64,000 nt of DNA, from assembly GCF_008642355.1 (NCBI RefSeq), contig NZ_CP029193.1, positions 4,178,001 through 4,242,000 on the forward strand, written 5' to 3'. The translations under genes and the position numbers were made by a program. The notes under the pieces were generated by a model. It had not been told where the DNA came from and did not search any database. It saw only the letters and a program-made list of their open reading frames with translations. This document shows positions 17,029 to 25,767 of this stretch, in pieces. Positions within the stretch are counted from its first letter, which is position 1, and each line of letters begins with the position of its first letter. Source of the stretch: Streptomyces venezuelae (lineage in GTDB: Bacteria > Actinomycetota > Actinomycetes > Streptomycetales > Streptomycetaceae).

Positions 17029-18498
17029 GTGACGACGATGACAGACACCGCTCTTGCCGAGTTCAAGATGCCCGACGTGGGCGAGGGACTCACCGAGGCC
17101 GAGATCCTCAAGTGGTACGTACAGCCCGGTGACACGGTCACCGACGGCCAGGTCGTGTGCGAGGTCGAGACGGCCAAGGCCGCCGTCGAACTCCCCATTC
17201 CGTTCAACGGCGTCGTACGGGAGCTGCGGTTCCCCGAGGGCACCACGGTCGACGTCGGCCAGGTGATCATCGCGGTGGACGTGTCGGGCGGAGGCGCCCC
17301 GGTCGCCGAGCAGGCGACGGTGCCCGAGCCGGCGCCGACCGCGGAGTCCGTGGCGGCTGCCGAGCCCGAGGCGGAGTCCGCCGCTCCGGAGGGCCGCAAG
17401 CCCGTGCTCGTCGGGTACGGGGTCGCCGAGTCCTCCACCAAGCGCCGGGCCCGCAAGCCCGCCGCGCCGGAGGCGCCCGCCGCTCCCGCCGCGGTACCGG
17501 CACCGGCCGCCTCGGCACCGACACCCGCACCGGCACCCGTGCCCGCACCGCAGTCCCCGTCCCTGAACGGGCACAACGGCGCCCGGCCGCTCGCCAAGCC
17601 GCCGGTCCGCAAGCTCGCCAAGGACCTCGGCGTGGACCTCGCGACGATCACGCCGTCCGGCCCCGACGGGATCATCACCCGCGAGGACGTGCACGCGGCG
17701 GTGGCCCCGGCCCCGGCCGCCGCACCGGCCCCGCAGGCGCCCGAGCCGGTCGAGGCACCCGCCCCCGCGGTGCCGTCCCCCGTGGCCGGTGCGGACGCCC
17801 GCGAGACCCGCATCCCGATCAAGGGTGTCCGCAAGGCCACCGCGCAGGCGATGGTCGAGTCGGCGTTCACGGCGCCGCACGTCACGGAGTTCGTGACGGT
17901 CGACGTCACGCGGACGATGAAGCTGGTCGAGGAGCTCAAGCAGGACAAGGCGTTCGAGGGGCTGCGGGTCAACCCGCTGCTGCTCGTCTCCAAGGCCCTG
18001 CTCGTGGCGATCAAGCGGAACCCGGAGGTCAACGCGGCCTGGGACGAGGCGAACCAGGAGATCGTCCAGAAGCACTACGTGAACCTGGGCATCGCCGCGG
18101 CCACCCCGCGCGGTCTGATCGTGCCGAACATCAAGGACGCGCACGCCAAGACCCTGCCCGAACTGGCCGCGTCGCTCGGTGAGTTGGTGTCCACGGCCCG
18201 CGCGGGCAAGACCTCGCCCGGCGCCATGCAGGGCGGCACGGTCACGATCACGAACGTCGGTGTCTTCGGCGTCGACACGGGCACGCCGATCCTGAACCCC
18301 GGCGAGTCCGCGATCCTCGCGGTCGGCGCGATCAAGCTCCAGCCGTGGGTCCACAAGGGCAAGGTGAAGCCCCGTCAGGTGACGACGCTCGCGCTGTCCT
18401 TCGACCACCGCCTGGTGGACGGGGAGCTCGGCTCGAAGGTGCTCGCCGATGTGGCGGCCATCCTGGAGCAGCCGAAGCGGCTCATGACCTGGGCGTAG
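17029..18498 (+). CDS. bkdC2: 2-oxo acid dehydrogenase E2, second set
   Basis: 489-aa lipoamide acyltransferase. Lipoyl domain with VETAKAAVEL (lysine ~K50), Ala/Pro-rich linker containing KPVLVGYGVAESSTKRRARK (also matched in the first E2), peripheral-subunit-binding domain from PPVRKLAKDLGVD, a second Pro/Ala linker, and a catalytic domain ending with FDHRLVDGE. GTG 17029 overlaps the purine-rich ribosome site closely; ATG 17038, three codons on, has better spacing and is the alternative start. The operon ends at a perfect 25-bp hairpin. No E3 is encoded nearby. Confidence 0.9.
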   Translation: MTTMTDTALAEFKMPDVGEGLTEAEILKWYVQPGDTVTDGQVVCEVETAKAAVELPIPFNGVVRELRFPEGTTVDVGQVIIAVDVSGGGAPVAEQATVPEPAPTAESVAAAEPEAESAAPEGRKPVLVGYGVAESSTKRRARKPAAPEAPAAPAAVPAPAASAPTPAPAPVPAPQSPSLNGHNGARPLAKPPVRKLAKDLGVDLATITPSGPDGIITREDVHAAVAPAPAAAPAPQAPEPVEAPAPAVPSPVAGADARETRIPIKGVRKATAQAMVESAFTAPHVTEFVTVDVTRTMKLVEELKQDKAFEGLRVNPLLLVSKALLVAIKRNPEVNAAWDEANQEIVQKHYVNLGIAAATPRGLIVPNIKDAHAKTLPELAASLGELVSTARAGKTSPGAMQGGTVTITNVGVFGVDTGTPILNPGESAILAVGAIKLQPWVHKGKVKPRQVTTLALSFDHRLVDGELGSKVLADVAAILEQPKRLMTWA

Positions 18499-18502
18499 GG
18501 AC

Positions 18503-18554
18503 GTACACGAAGAGGGCCCCGCCGCGACGTCGCGGCGGGGCCCTCTTCGTGTAC
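18503..18554. terminator. Intrinsic terminator, perfect 25-bp palindrome
   Basis: Arms 18503-18527 and 18530-18554 are perfect reverse complements with a CG centre. It sits between the convergent bkdC2 and DD-peptidase genes and probably serves both strands. Confidence 0.9.
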
Positions 18555-18565
18555 CGGCTGAGTCG

Positions 18566-19462
18566 TCACGCGACCTTGAAGCCGTAGTCAAGGAGCTTCT
18601 TGGCGTCCTTGGTGCGGTTGGCGAGCGAGGAAGAGGTCAGGACCGTGCCGATGACCGTCTTGCCGTTGCGGGTCGCCGCGAAGACGAGGCAGTACTTCGC
18701 CTCGGGGCCGGAGCCCGTCTTCACGCCGATGGCGCCGCGGTAGGAGCCGAGGAGGTTGTTCGTGTTCGTCCACGACATGTTGCGGTAGCCACCGGACTTC
18801 GTGGTGACCTTCTGCTTCGTCGACTTCGTCTTCACGACCGTACGGAACGTGGAGTACTTCATCGCGTTGCTCGCGAGCTTCGTCAGGTCGCGCGGCGTCG
18901 AGTAGTTGGCGCCGTGCCCGATGCCGTCGAACGAGTCGAAGTGCGTGTTCCGCATGCCGAGCGTCTTGGCGGTCGAGTTCATCTGGCCGATGAAGTTCTT
19001 CACGCGCTTGGCGCGGGTCGAACCCTTGCCGAACTTGTCCGCGAGCGCGTACGCCGCGTCGCAGCCGGACGGCAGCATCAGACCGTAGAGGAGCTGGCGG
19101 ACGGTGACCTTGTCACCGACGATCAGGCGGGCCGACGAGGCGTAGTTGTTGCGGACGATGTAGTCGCTGTACGCCTTGTCGATCTTGACCTTGGAGTTCA
19201 GGTTCAGGTTCCGCTGACCGAGCACCACGCGTGCCGTCATGATCTTCGTCGTGGAGCCGGTGGAACGGCGGGTGTCGGCCGTCTTCGTGAAGAGGGTCTT
19301 CCCCGTGGCGTTGTTCATCACATAGCCGCCCTTGGCGACGATGGACGGCTTCGGCGGTGCGGCCGCGTGGGCCGGGCTGGTGAGGGCGCCGCCGGCGAGC
19401 ATCGCGCTCGCGGTGACGAGGACGGCGGTCGCGCGACGTGCGCCCTTGATGCCGGTATTCAA
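18566..19462 (-). CDS. D-Ala-D-Ala peptidase, Streptomyces K15 type
   Basis: 298-aa secreted low-molecular-weight penicillin-binding protein. Signal peptide ~1-34 (ATAVLVTASAMLAGGALTSP, AHA). Active-site motifs: S70-T-T-K73, S132-G-C134 and K248-T-G250. The second motif is SGC, not the usual SxN; the K15 DD-transpeptidase of Streptomyces has the same SGC, so this points to that enzyme type, acting on peptidoglycan cross-links outside the membrane. Length fits a K15-like protein without a C-terminal anchor. Monocistronic, convergent with bkdC2. Confidence 0.88.
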   Translation of the reverse strand: MNTGIKGARRATAVLVTASAMLAGGALTSPAHAAAPPKPSIVAKGGYVMNNATGKTLFTKTADTRRSTGSTTKIMTARVVLGQRNLNLNSKVKIDKAYSDYIVRNNYASSARLIVGDKVTVRQLLYGLMLPSGCDAAYALADKFGKGSTRAKRVKNFIGQMNSTAKTLGMRNTHFDSFDGIGHGANYSTPRDLTKLASNAMKYSTFRTVVKTKSTKQKVTTKSGGYRNMSWTNTNNLLGSYRGAIGVKTGSGPEAKYCLVFAATRNGKTVIGTVLTSSSLANRTKDAKKLLDYGFKVA

Positions 19463-19655
19463 GACAAATGCTCCAAATGCCCTTGGGCTGCGGCTGCATG
19501 AGGGTGCCGCTCACTGATTAGACGAACGAGAGGGGCGGATGGATGCGCTGATGTGCCGGGGAAATTCGGCCGGGCGGGAGGGACCGTCCATGCCGGGGAT
19601 GCTCGCCATGTGGACAGCGGTACCCCTGTATACCTGTTGTATCTATGCTGTGCCC

Positions 19656-20357
19656 ATGCCAGCCGCCACCGCTCTCACCCCCGCCACCCCCACCGCTTCC
19701 GCGGCTTCCGCCGCGCCCGCCAAGCGTCTCCCCGCCGCCGAGCGCGTCTACGCCCACGTCAAGCAGGCCGTCCTGGAGCGCCGCTACGAAGGCGGCACGC
19801 TCCTCACCGAGGGCGAGCTCGCCGAGGCCGTGGGGGTGTCCCGCACCCCCGTGCGCGAGGCGCTGCTGAGGCTGGAGGTCGAGGGGTTGCTGCGGCTCTA
19901 CCCGAAGAAGGGCGCCCTCGTGCTGCCCGTCTCCGCGCAGGAGATCGCGGACGTCGTCGAGACGCGGCTGCTCGTCGAGACGCACTCCGTGCGCAAGGCG
20001 GTACCCGCGCCCGCGGCCCTGATCGGCCGCCTCGAAGAGCTCCTCGACCGGCAGCGCGCGCAGGCCGCCGTCGGTGACCTCGCCGAGGCCGCCGTCACCG
20101 ACCGCTGCTTCCACGCGGAGATCGTCCGCAGCGGCGGCAACGAGATCCTGTCCCGCCTCTACGACCAGCTGCGCGACCGGCAGCTGCGGATGGGCGTCGC
20201 CGTGATGCACTCGCACCCCGACCGCATCGCGAAGACCCTCGCCGAGCACGAGGAGATCCTCGACGCGCTGCGTCGCGGCGACGCGGACGCGGCGGTCGCC
20301 GTGGTCACCCGGCACGTCGGCTGGTTCCAGAACCTGGCGCGGGGCGAGGTCCGATGA
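19656..20357 (+). CDS. GntR/FadR-type regulator (FCD domain)
   Basis: 233 aa. An Ala/Thr/Pro leader (~1-25) precedes a winged helix (VYAHVKQAVLERRYEGG, then LTEGELAEAVGVSRTPVREALLRLE) and a helical FCD effector domain (ETRLLVETHSVRKA, RCFHAEIVRSGGN, HEEILDALRRGD). ATG 19656 chosen because earlier in-frame starts give unconserved sequence; a TATGCT hexamer ends 6 bases before it, hinting at a leaderless mRNA. AT-rich GTATAC/GTTGTATC words at 19628-19643 may be its own operator. The stop overlaps the MFS start (ATGA), so it probably controls that transporter in response to the transported solute. Confidence 0.85.
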   Translation: MPAATALTPATPTASAASAAPAKRLPAAERVYAHVKQAVLERRYEGGTLLTEGELAEAVGVSRTPVREALLRLEVEGLLRLYPKKGALVLPVSAQEIADVVETRLLVETHSVRKAVPAPAALIGRLEELLDRQRAQAAVGDLAEAAVTDRCFHAEIVRSGGNEILSRLYDQLRDRQLRMGVAVMHSHPDRIAKTLAEHEEILDALRRGDADAAVAVVTRHVGWFQNLARGEVR

Positions 20358-21661
20358 GCTCCGCCGCCGCCCCCGTCTCCCTGCCCGGTGATCCCCCCGG
20401 CGGCAGGAAGGCCGTCCTCGTCTGGTCCATCGGCGTCGCCGTCTACTTCGTCGCCGTCATCTTCCGGACGTCCCTCGGCGTCGCGGGCCTCGACGCCGCG
20501 GACCGCTTCCACGTCAACGCGTCGGCCCTGTCGACGTTCTCCATACTCCAACTGCTCGTCTACGCGGGCATGCAGATACCCGTCGGCCTCATGGTGGACC
20601 GGCTCGGCACCAAGAAGGTGCTGACCATCGGAGTGGTCCTCTTCACGGTCGGCCAGCTCGGCTTCGCGTTCTCCCCCTCGTACGCGATGGCGCTCGCGTC
20701 CCGCGCCCTGCTCGGCTGCGGCGACGCGCTGACGTTCATCAGCGTCCTGCGGCTCGGCACCCGCTGGTTCCCGGCCCGGCGCGGCCCGATGGTCGCCCAG
20801 CTCGCGGGTCTCGTCGGCATGGCGGGCAACCTCGTCTCGACGCTCGTCCTGGCCCGCCTCCTGCACTCCGTCGGCTGGACGGCCGCCTTCGCCGGGAGCG
20901 CGCTGTGCGGTGTCGTCGTCCTCGTCCTCATGTCGCTGTTCCTGAAGGACCACCCCGAGGGCCACGAACCGGAGCCGGTGCCGCACACCGGGGTGGCGTT
21001 CGTGCGCGAGCAGATCGCGCTGTCCTGGCGGGAGCCCGGCACCCGGCTCGGCCTGTGGGTGCACTTCACGACGCAGTTCCCCGCGATGGTGTTCCTGCTG
21101 CTGTGGGGCCTGCCGTTCCTCGTCGAGGCGCAGGGCCTGTCCCGGGCGACGGCCGGTGAACTGCTCACGCTCGTCGTGCTGTCCAACATGGTCATCGGTC
21201 TCGTCTACGGCCAGATCGTGGCCCGGCACCACGCCGCGCGCCTCCCGCTGGCGCTCGGCACCATCGGGACGACGGCGGCGGCGTGGGGCGCGACGCTCGC
21301 CTGTCCGGGCGAGCACGCACCGATGTGGCTGCTGATCGTCCTCTGCGCGGTCCTCGGCGCCTGCGGGCCCGCCTCCATGATCGGCTTCGACTTCGCGCGG
21401 CCCGCGAACCCGCCGGAGCGCCAGGGCACGGCCTCCGGCATCACCAACATGGGCGGCTTCATCGCCTCCATGACGACCCTGCTGGCGATCGGCGTGCTGC
21501 TCGACGCGACCGGCGACAACTACCGGATCGCGTTCTCCGCCGTCTTCGTCCTGGAGGCGCTCGGCCTCGTCCAGATCCTGCGGCTCAAGTCGCGGGCCGT
21601 GCGCAGGGAGCGGGAGCAGCTCGTCGCGAGCCGCGTCGAGGCCGTGCACGTACCCGCCTGA
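20354..21661 (+). CDS. MFS transporter coupled to the GntR gene
   Basis: 435 aa, about 12 TM helices, major facilitator superfamily. Seen: VWSIGVAVYFVAVIFRTSLGVAG at the first helix, the inter-helix loop MVDRLGTKKVLTIG (MFS motif A type), and a repeated pattern in the second half (YGQIVARHHAARLPL). The N-terminal block with an F-R-T-S-L-G-V-A-G stretch resembles nitrate/carboxylate-type importers, but substrate is not determinable. Translationally coupled to the regulator upstream. Convergent with the gene at 21707. Confidence 0.83.
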   Translation: MSSAAAPVSLPGDPPGGRKAVLVWSIGVAVYFVAVIFRTSLGVAGLDAADRFHVNASALSTFSILQLLVYAGMQIPVGLMVDRLGTKKVLTIGVVLFTVGQLGFAFSPSYAMALASRALLGCGDALTFISVLRLGTRWFPARRGPMVAQLAGLVGMAGNLVSTLVLARLLHSVGWTAAFAGSALCGVVVLVLMSLFLKDHPEGHEPEPVPHTGVAFVREQIALSWREPGTRLGLWVHFTTQFPAMVFLLLWGLPFLVEAQGLSRATAGELLTLVVLSNMVIGLVYGQIVARHHAARLPLALGTIGTTAAAWGATLACPGEHAPMWLLIVLCAVLGACGPASMIGFDFARPANPPERQGTASGITNMGGFIASMTTLLAIGVLLDATGDNYRIAFSAVFVLEALGLVQILRLKSRAVRREREQLVASRVEAVHVPA

Positions 21662-21706
21662 GCCGTCCCGCCTGAACCGTCCGTCCGGAGCCGTCGGTTC
21701 GAGCCG

Positions 21707-22531
21707 CTACGGCGTCACCGCGAAGTTCCGCAGGATCGCGTCCGCCAGCTCGTGGTCGCCCTCGGCCTTGACGCGGTCCGCGACGGACGCGTACGTCACG
21801 CGGCCGCAGGCCAGTCTGAAGTACGTCTCCCAGTCGAGGCCGAGGGTGACGAGCGGGCCCAGGGAGGGCGCGTTGTCGACGGTGCCCTTGCCGTCGGCGT
21901 CGATGCGGACCGTGCGCAGGAACTCGACGGGCCCGCTGACGTCGAAGACGACCGCCGAGTTCGCGGGGGCTCCGGCCTTCTCGCCGACGACCTTCGGGAG
22001 GCCCTTGAGGAGCAGGTCCCGTGCGACGTACGCCCCGGGGGAGTCGAGGTTGCCGGGCTTGCGCAAGGTCGTGCGGAGGTCCTGCTCGTGCACCCACACG
22101 TCGAAGGCCCGCAGCCGCATGGCCAGTTCGAGGGTCTGCTCGGAGCCGAGGGGGCCGCGGATCTTGGTGGAGGGGTCCCGCGACTCGTTCCGCAGCTGCC
22201 GGGAGCGGCGGATGATCGTGTACTCCAGCTCGGAGGTCATCTCCGGTGCGGTGTGGTGGCGCCGCACGTCGACCTGCATCTCCATGTACCGCTGGCCCTC
22301 GGTCTTCACGTGGTACAGGTCGCGGGGGAGGGTGTGGATCGGGCGGGGGTCGCCCAGCATCTCGCAGTCCAGGCCTATGACATGGGAGACGATGTCGCGC
22401 ACCGACCAGCCGGGGCAGGGGGTGGCCCAGTTCCACTCCCCCTCGGCGAGCGGCGACACCAGCTCGGATATCGCTTCGACGGAGTGCGTCCAGGCGTCGG
22501 CGTAGGTTTGCAGGCTGGGATGGAGACTCAC
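21707..22531 (-). CDS. Maleylpyruvate isomerase-family / DinB-like protein
   Basis: 274 aa. Mycothiol-dependent maleylpyruvate isomerase-like fold: EGEWNWATPCPGWSVRDIVSHVIGLD (metal His of the first helix) and RAFDVWVHEQDLR (second metal ligands, H and D/E), then a C-terminal SCP2-like half (VVFDVSGPVEFLRTVRI, RVTYASVADRVKAEGD). Such proteins are probably thiol-dependent transferases or isomerases in actinobacteria; the exact substrate is unknown. Monocistronic; divergent from the nitrilase-family gene. Confidence 0.75.
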   Translation of the reverse strand: MSLHPSLQTYADAWTHSVEAISELVSPLAEGEWNWATPCPGWSVRDIVSHVIGLDCEMLGDPRPIHTLPRDLYHVKTEGQRYMEMQVDVRRHHTAPEMTSELEYTIIRRSRQLRNESRDPSTKIRGPLGSEQTLELAMRLRAFDVWVHEQDLRTTLRKPGNLDSPGAYVARDLLLKGLPKVVGEKAGAPANSAVVFDVSGPVEFLRTVRIDADGKGTVDNAPSLGPLVTLGLDWETYFRLACGRVTYASVADRVKAEGDHELADAILRNFAVTP

Positions 22532-22666
22532 GGGACCCCTTGCGGTTGTACGCGGGCGGTGGGTGTCTGAGACGTTAAGTTACGCTGCCCGCAGGCACCC
22601 CGGCAGTGCTTTCGTGTGACGATCGTAGGCCCGTGTTGCCGACTCGAATGCCAGGACGGTGGTAGT

Positions 22667-23485
22667 GTGCGCGCCTCTCTCATCCAGATCGCCGTAGACG
22701 AGGACGAAGCGGTCAATTCCCGTCGGTCGCGGGTCGCTTCACTGGTACGTGAAGTGAGTGCGCGGGACGGGTCGGACCTGGTCGTTCTCCCCGAACTGTG
22801 GACCACGGGTGCGTTCGCGTACGAGTCCTTCGCGGACGAGGCGGAGCCCCTGGAGGGCCCCACGTACGAGGCCATGTCGAAGGCCGCGAGCGAGGCGGGC
22901 GTGTGGCTGCACGCGGGCTCGATCCCCGAGCGCGACCCGGACGGTCCCCTCTACAACACCTCGCTCGTCTTCTCCCCCGCGGGTGAGCTCGCCGCCGCGT
23001 ACCGGAAGATCCACCGCTTCGGCTTCGACAAGGGCGAGGCCGTCATGATGGCGGCCGGCTCCGAGCTGGCGACGTTCCGCACGCAGGACACGACGTTCGG
23101 CCTCGCGACCTGTTACGACCTGCGCTTCCCCGAGCTGTTCCGGGGGCTCGTCGACGCGGGCGCCGAGATGTTCGTCGTGCCTGCGGGGTGGCCCGCGCGG
23201 CGGCTGGAGCACTGGCTGCTGTTCGCGCGGGCGCGGGCGGTCGAGGACCAGGTGTACGTGCTTGCCTGCGGCACGGGTGGGGCGCACGCGGGGGTTCCGC
23301 AGGCGGGGCACAGTGTCGTCGTCGACCCGTGGGGCGAGGTGCTCGCGGAGGCGGGTGACGGCGAGGAGGTCCTCACGGTCGACCTCGATCCCGGAAAGGT
23401 CTCGGCGACCCGTGAGCAGTTCCCGGCCCTGAAGGACCGGCTCCTCGGACAGGCGCCGCCGCAGCGGGGTGCGCGGGGCGCCTAG
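22667..23485 (+). CDS. Carbon-nitrogen hydrolase (nitrilase superfamily, omega-amidase-like)
   Basis: 272 aa. Catalytic triad in order: Glu in VVLPELW, Lys in YRKIHRFGFDKGE, Cys in LATCYDLRFPELFR. The RKIHRF and CYDLRFPEL words fit the Nit2/omega-amidase-like branch, which hydrolyses small amides such as alpha-ketoglutaramate; exact substrate is uncertain. GTG 22667 directly begins the conserved VRASLIQIAVDED strand and has GGTGG upstream; the in-frame GTG at 22616 adds unconserved residues. Convergent with the LURP-like gene. Confidence 0.83.
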   Translation: MRASLIQIAVDEDEAVNSRRSRVASLVREVSARDGSDLVVLPELWTTGAFAYESFADEAEPLEGPTYEAMSKAASEAGVWLHAGSIPERDPDGPLYNTSLVFSPAGELAAAYRKIHRFGFDKGEAVMMAAGSELATFRTQDTTFGLATCYDLRFPELFRGLVDAGAEMFVVPAGWPARRLEHWLLFARARAVEDQVYVLACGTGGAHAGVPQAGHSVVVDPWGEVLAEAGDGEEVLTVDLDPGKVSATREQFPALKDRLLGQAPPQRGARGA

Positions 23486-23528
23486 CGGGGTTCTCCTGCG
23501 GCGGGGTGCGCGACCGCGGGGTCTCCTG

Positions 23529-24029
23529 TCAGTCGTCGTCCCCCTCGCGTTCCTTCTCCGCCAGGCGGATCACACAGACCGCGACAGCGAGGAGGAGCGC
23601 GGGGTCGGCGTCCTCGCGCACGACCTGGAGGCCGTACGTCTCGCGTACGCGGAACCAGCGGCGTGAGATGTCGGCGAGCAGTTCGCCGTCGTACTCGATG
23701 GCGAACTCGCGGTCGAGGATCTTGCCGCTGACGTCGAGCGCCGTGCCGTCGACCAGCTCGACGCGGTAGTGGTTGCGCAGCAGCGACAGGCGCTTGCGCT
23801 TGACCGTGGCGAGTGGCTCGCCCTCCCGCTCGATGACCATCGTGTCGCGCAGGGCGAGCATCTTGGCGTGGATGTCGATGAGCACCCTGCCCTGCATGTC
23901 CTTCAGCTCGAAGGTCTCGCGCAGGCGCATGGCCTTGCCGTCGACGAGGAAGACCTTGCGGCCCTGGTCGTCCTCGATCCAGTAGTCGTCACCGATGCCG
24001 AGCACGCGGTCGCGTACGAGAAGTCTCAT
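23529..24029 (-). CDS. LURP-one-related (tubby-like C-terminal fold) protein
   Basis: 166 aa. Repeating beta-strand pattern typical of the LURP1/Tubby-C family: MRLLVRDRVLGIGDDYWIED, VFLVDGKAMRLRETFELKD, HYRVELVDGTALDVSGKILDREF, DISRRWFRVRETYGLQV. Ends with an acidic/basic tail. Such proteins are thought to bind lipids or act as membrane-tethered scaffolds, but bacterial function is not established. No close operon partner; the DUF6458 gene upstream is on the same strand with a ~60-bp gap. Confidence 0.75.
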   Translation of the reverse strand: MRLLVRDRVLGIGDDYWIEDDQGRKVFLVDGKAMRLRETFELKDMQGRVLIDIHAKMLALRDTMVIEREGEPLATVKRKRLSLLRNHYRVELVDGTALDVSGKILDREFAIEYDGELLADISRRWFRVRETYGLQVVREDADPALLLAVAVCVIRLAEKEREGDDD

Positions 24030-24086
24030 GGCGCCATGACTACCCCGAACCGTCCCACTTCGGACACGGTCGCGGGCGGCGTGGCG

Positions 24087-24317
24087 TCAGTAACCGCGGG
24101 GCTGCTGGTCGGGGTCGACGACGGTCGTCTGGGCGACCGGCGGGACCACCGCCCTCCTGCGACGGGCGATGCTGGTGAAGACGGCGACACCGATGAGGCC
24201 CACGGCCATCATGATGAGACCCGTGACGGTGACGTTGAGCCCGTCCATTTCCCAGTCGGTCGCGAACGTGAGGATGGCACCCACGGCGATCAGAAGTATG
24301 CATCCGCCGAGGCCCAT
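24087..24317 (-). CDS. Small two-TM membrane protein (DUF6458-like)
   Basis: 76 aa with two membrane helices (GGCILLIAVGAILTFATDW and VTGLIMMAVGLIGVAVFTSIA) and a short basic cytoplasmic tail (RRRR) ending in a Pro/Asp-rich segment. The pattern, including GAILTFA and TDW between helices, matches a small actinobacterial family of unknown function. ATG 24317 has GGGAGG 8 bases upstream. Possibly transcribed with the LURP-like gene downstream. Confidence 0.7.
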   Translation of the reverse strand: MGLGGCILLIAVGAILTFATDWEMDGLNVTVTGLIMMAVGLIGVAVFTSIARRRRAVVPPVAQTTVVDPDQQPRGY

Positions 24318-24426
24318 ATGGACCGCCTCCCTGCGTAGTGGCTACGAAGCCTCCGGGTACCCGGGAGCTCCGCGGCCACACAGGGAGAATCGTTGGCCAC
24401 AGGGCGAGTTGGGGCCGAGGCGGGGC

Positions 24427-25725
24427 TCAGCCCTCCAGGAACGCCACCAGCGCGTTGGCCAGCAGGTGCGGGTCGTCGGCGCCGCACAGCTCGCGCACGC
24501 TGTGCATGGAGAGGATCGCGACGCCGATGTCGACCGTCTTGATGCCGTGGCGTGCCGCGGTGATGGGCCCGATGGTCGTGCCGCACGGCATGGCGTTGTT
24601 GGAGACGAACGACTGGAAGGGGACGCCCGCCTTCTCGCACGCGGCGGCGAAGACCGCACGGCCCGAACCGTCGGTGGCGTAACGGTTGTTCACGTTGACC
24701 TTGAGGATCGGTCCGCCGTTGGCGCGCGGGTGGTGCGTGGGGTCGTGCCGCTCCGCGTAGTTGGGGTGGACGGCGTGGCCGGTGTCGGAGGAGAGACAGA
24801 CCGTCCCCGCGAACGCCCGCGCCCTGTCCTCGTACGAGCCGCCGCGCGCGAACACGGACCGCTCCAGGACGCTGCCGAGCAGCGGGCCGTCGGCGCCGGT
24901 GTCGGACTGCGAGCCGTTCTCCTCGTGGTCGAACGCGGCGAGCACGGGGATGCACGGGAGGTCCTCCTGGGCGGCGACGGCGGTGAGGGCGGCGGTCGCG
25001 GAGTGCACGGACAGGAGGTTGTCCATGCGGGGGCCGGCGACGAGCTCGCGGTCGCGGCCGAGGAAGGCGGGCGCCTCGATGGCGTACGTCATGAGGTCCC
25101 AGCCGGTGACGTCGCCCTCGTCGAGTCCGGTCTCCTCCTCCAGGAAACGGATCAGGTCGCCCTCGTGGACGTCGTGGCCGAGACCCCAAATGGGCTGCAT
25201 GTGCTTCTGCTTGTCGAGCTTGAGCCCGTCGGTGTGCACGGACCGGTCCATGTGGATGGCGAGCTGGGGGACGCGCAGGAGCGGCCGGTCGATGTCCACG
25301 AGCCGCGTGGTGCCGTCGCGCAGCGAGAGGCGACCGGCGAGGCCGAGGTCGCGGTCGAGCCAGGAGTTGAGCAGCGGACCGCCGTAGATCTCGACGGCGA
25401 CCTGACGCCACCCGTGCGAGCCGGCGTCCGGCTGCGGCTTCACGCGCAGGTTGGGGGAGTCGGTGTGGGCGCCGACGATGCGGAAGGGGGTGTGCGCGGA
25501 GGCGCCCTCGGGGACGTACCAGGCGACGATGGCGCCGCCGCGGAGCACGTACTTGCCGCCGGTCGTGCCGTCCCAGGCCTCGGTCTCCTCGACCTGCCGG
25601 AAACCGGCCTTCTCAAGACGCTCGGCGGCACTCGCCACGGCGTGGTACGGCGTGGGGCTCGCCGCGAGGAAGGTCATGAGGTCTTCGGTGTGGCCACGGT
25701 CGAAGGGCCCGGAGGGTGTGCGCAT
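24427..25725 (-). CDS. M18 family aminopeptidase
   Basis: 432 aa. Family blocks: FLAASPTPYHAVASAAERLEKAGF at the N-terminus, GAHTDSPNLRVKP (metal His and Asp), DRDLGLAGRLSLR, AAFDHEENGS (metal Glu pair), SSDTGHAVHPNY and a C-terminal metal-site region GVAILSMHSVREL. A cytosolic zinc aminopeptidase that trims acidic or neutral N-terminal residues from peptides. Full length for the family; no signal peptide. Single gene between DUF6458 and Uma2 genes. Confidence 0.9.
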   Translation of the reverse strand: MRTPSGPFDRGHTEDLMTFLAASPTPYHAVASAAERLEKAGFRQVEETEAWDGTTGGKYVLRGGAIVAWYVPEGASAHTPFRIVGAHTDSPNLRVKPQPDAGSHGWRQVAVEIYGGPLLNSWLDRDLGLAGRLSLRDGTTRLVDIDRPLLRVPQLAIHMDRSVHTDGLKLDKQKHMQPIWGLGHDVHEGDLIRFLEEETGLDEGDVTGWDLMTYAIEAPAFLGRDRELVAGPRMDNLLSVHSATAALTAVAAQEDLPCIPVLAAFDHEENGSQSDTGADGPLLGSVLERSVFARGGSYEDRARAFAGTVCLSSDTGHAVHPNYAERHDPTHHPRANGGPILKVNVNNRYATDGSGRAVFAAACEKAGVPFQSFVSNNAMPCGTTIGPITAARHGIKTVDIGVAILSMHSVRELCGADDPHLLANALVAFLEG

Positions 25726-25767
25726 GCCAGCCAGCCTAATGGGGCGGCTGTCCGGGTGGCGGGGCGA

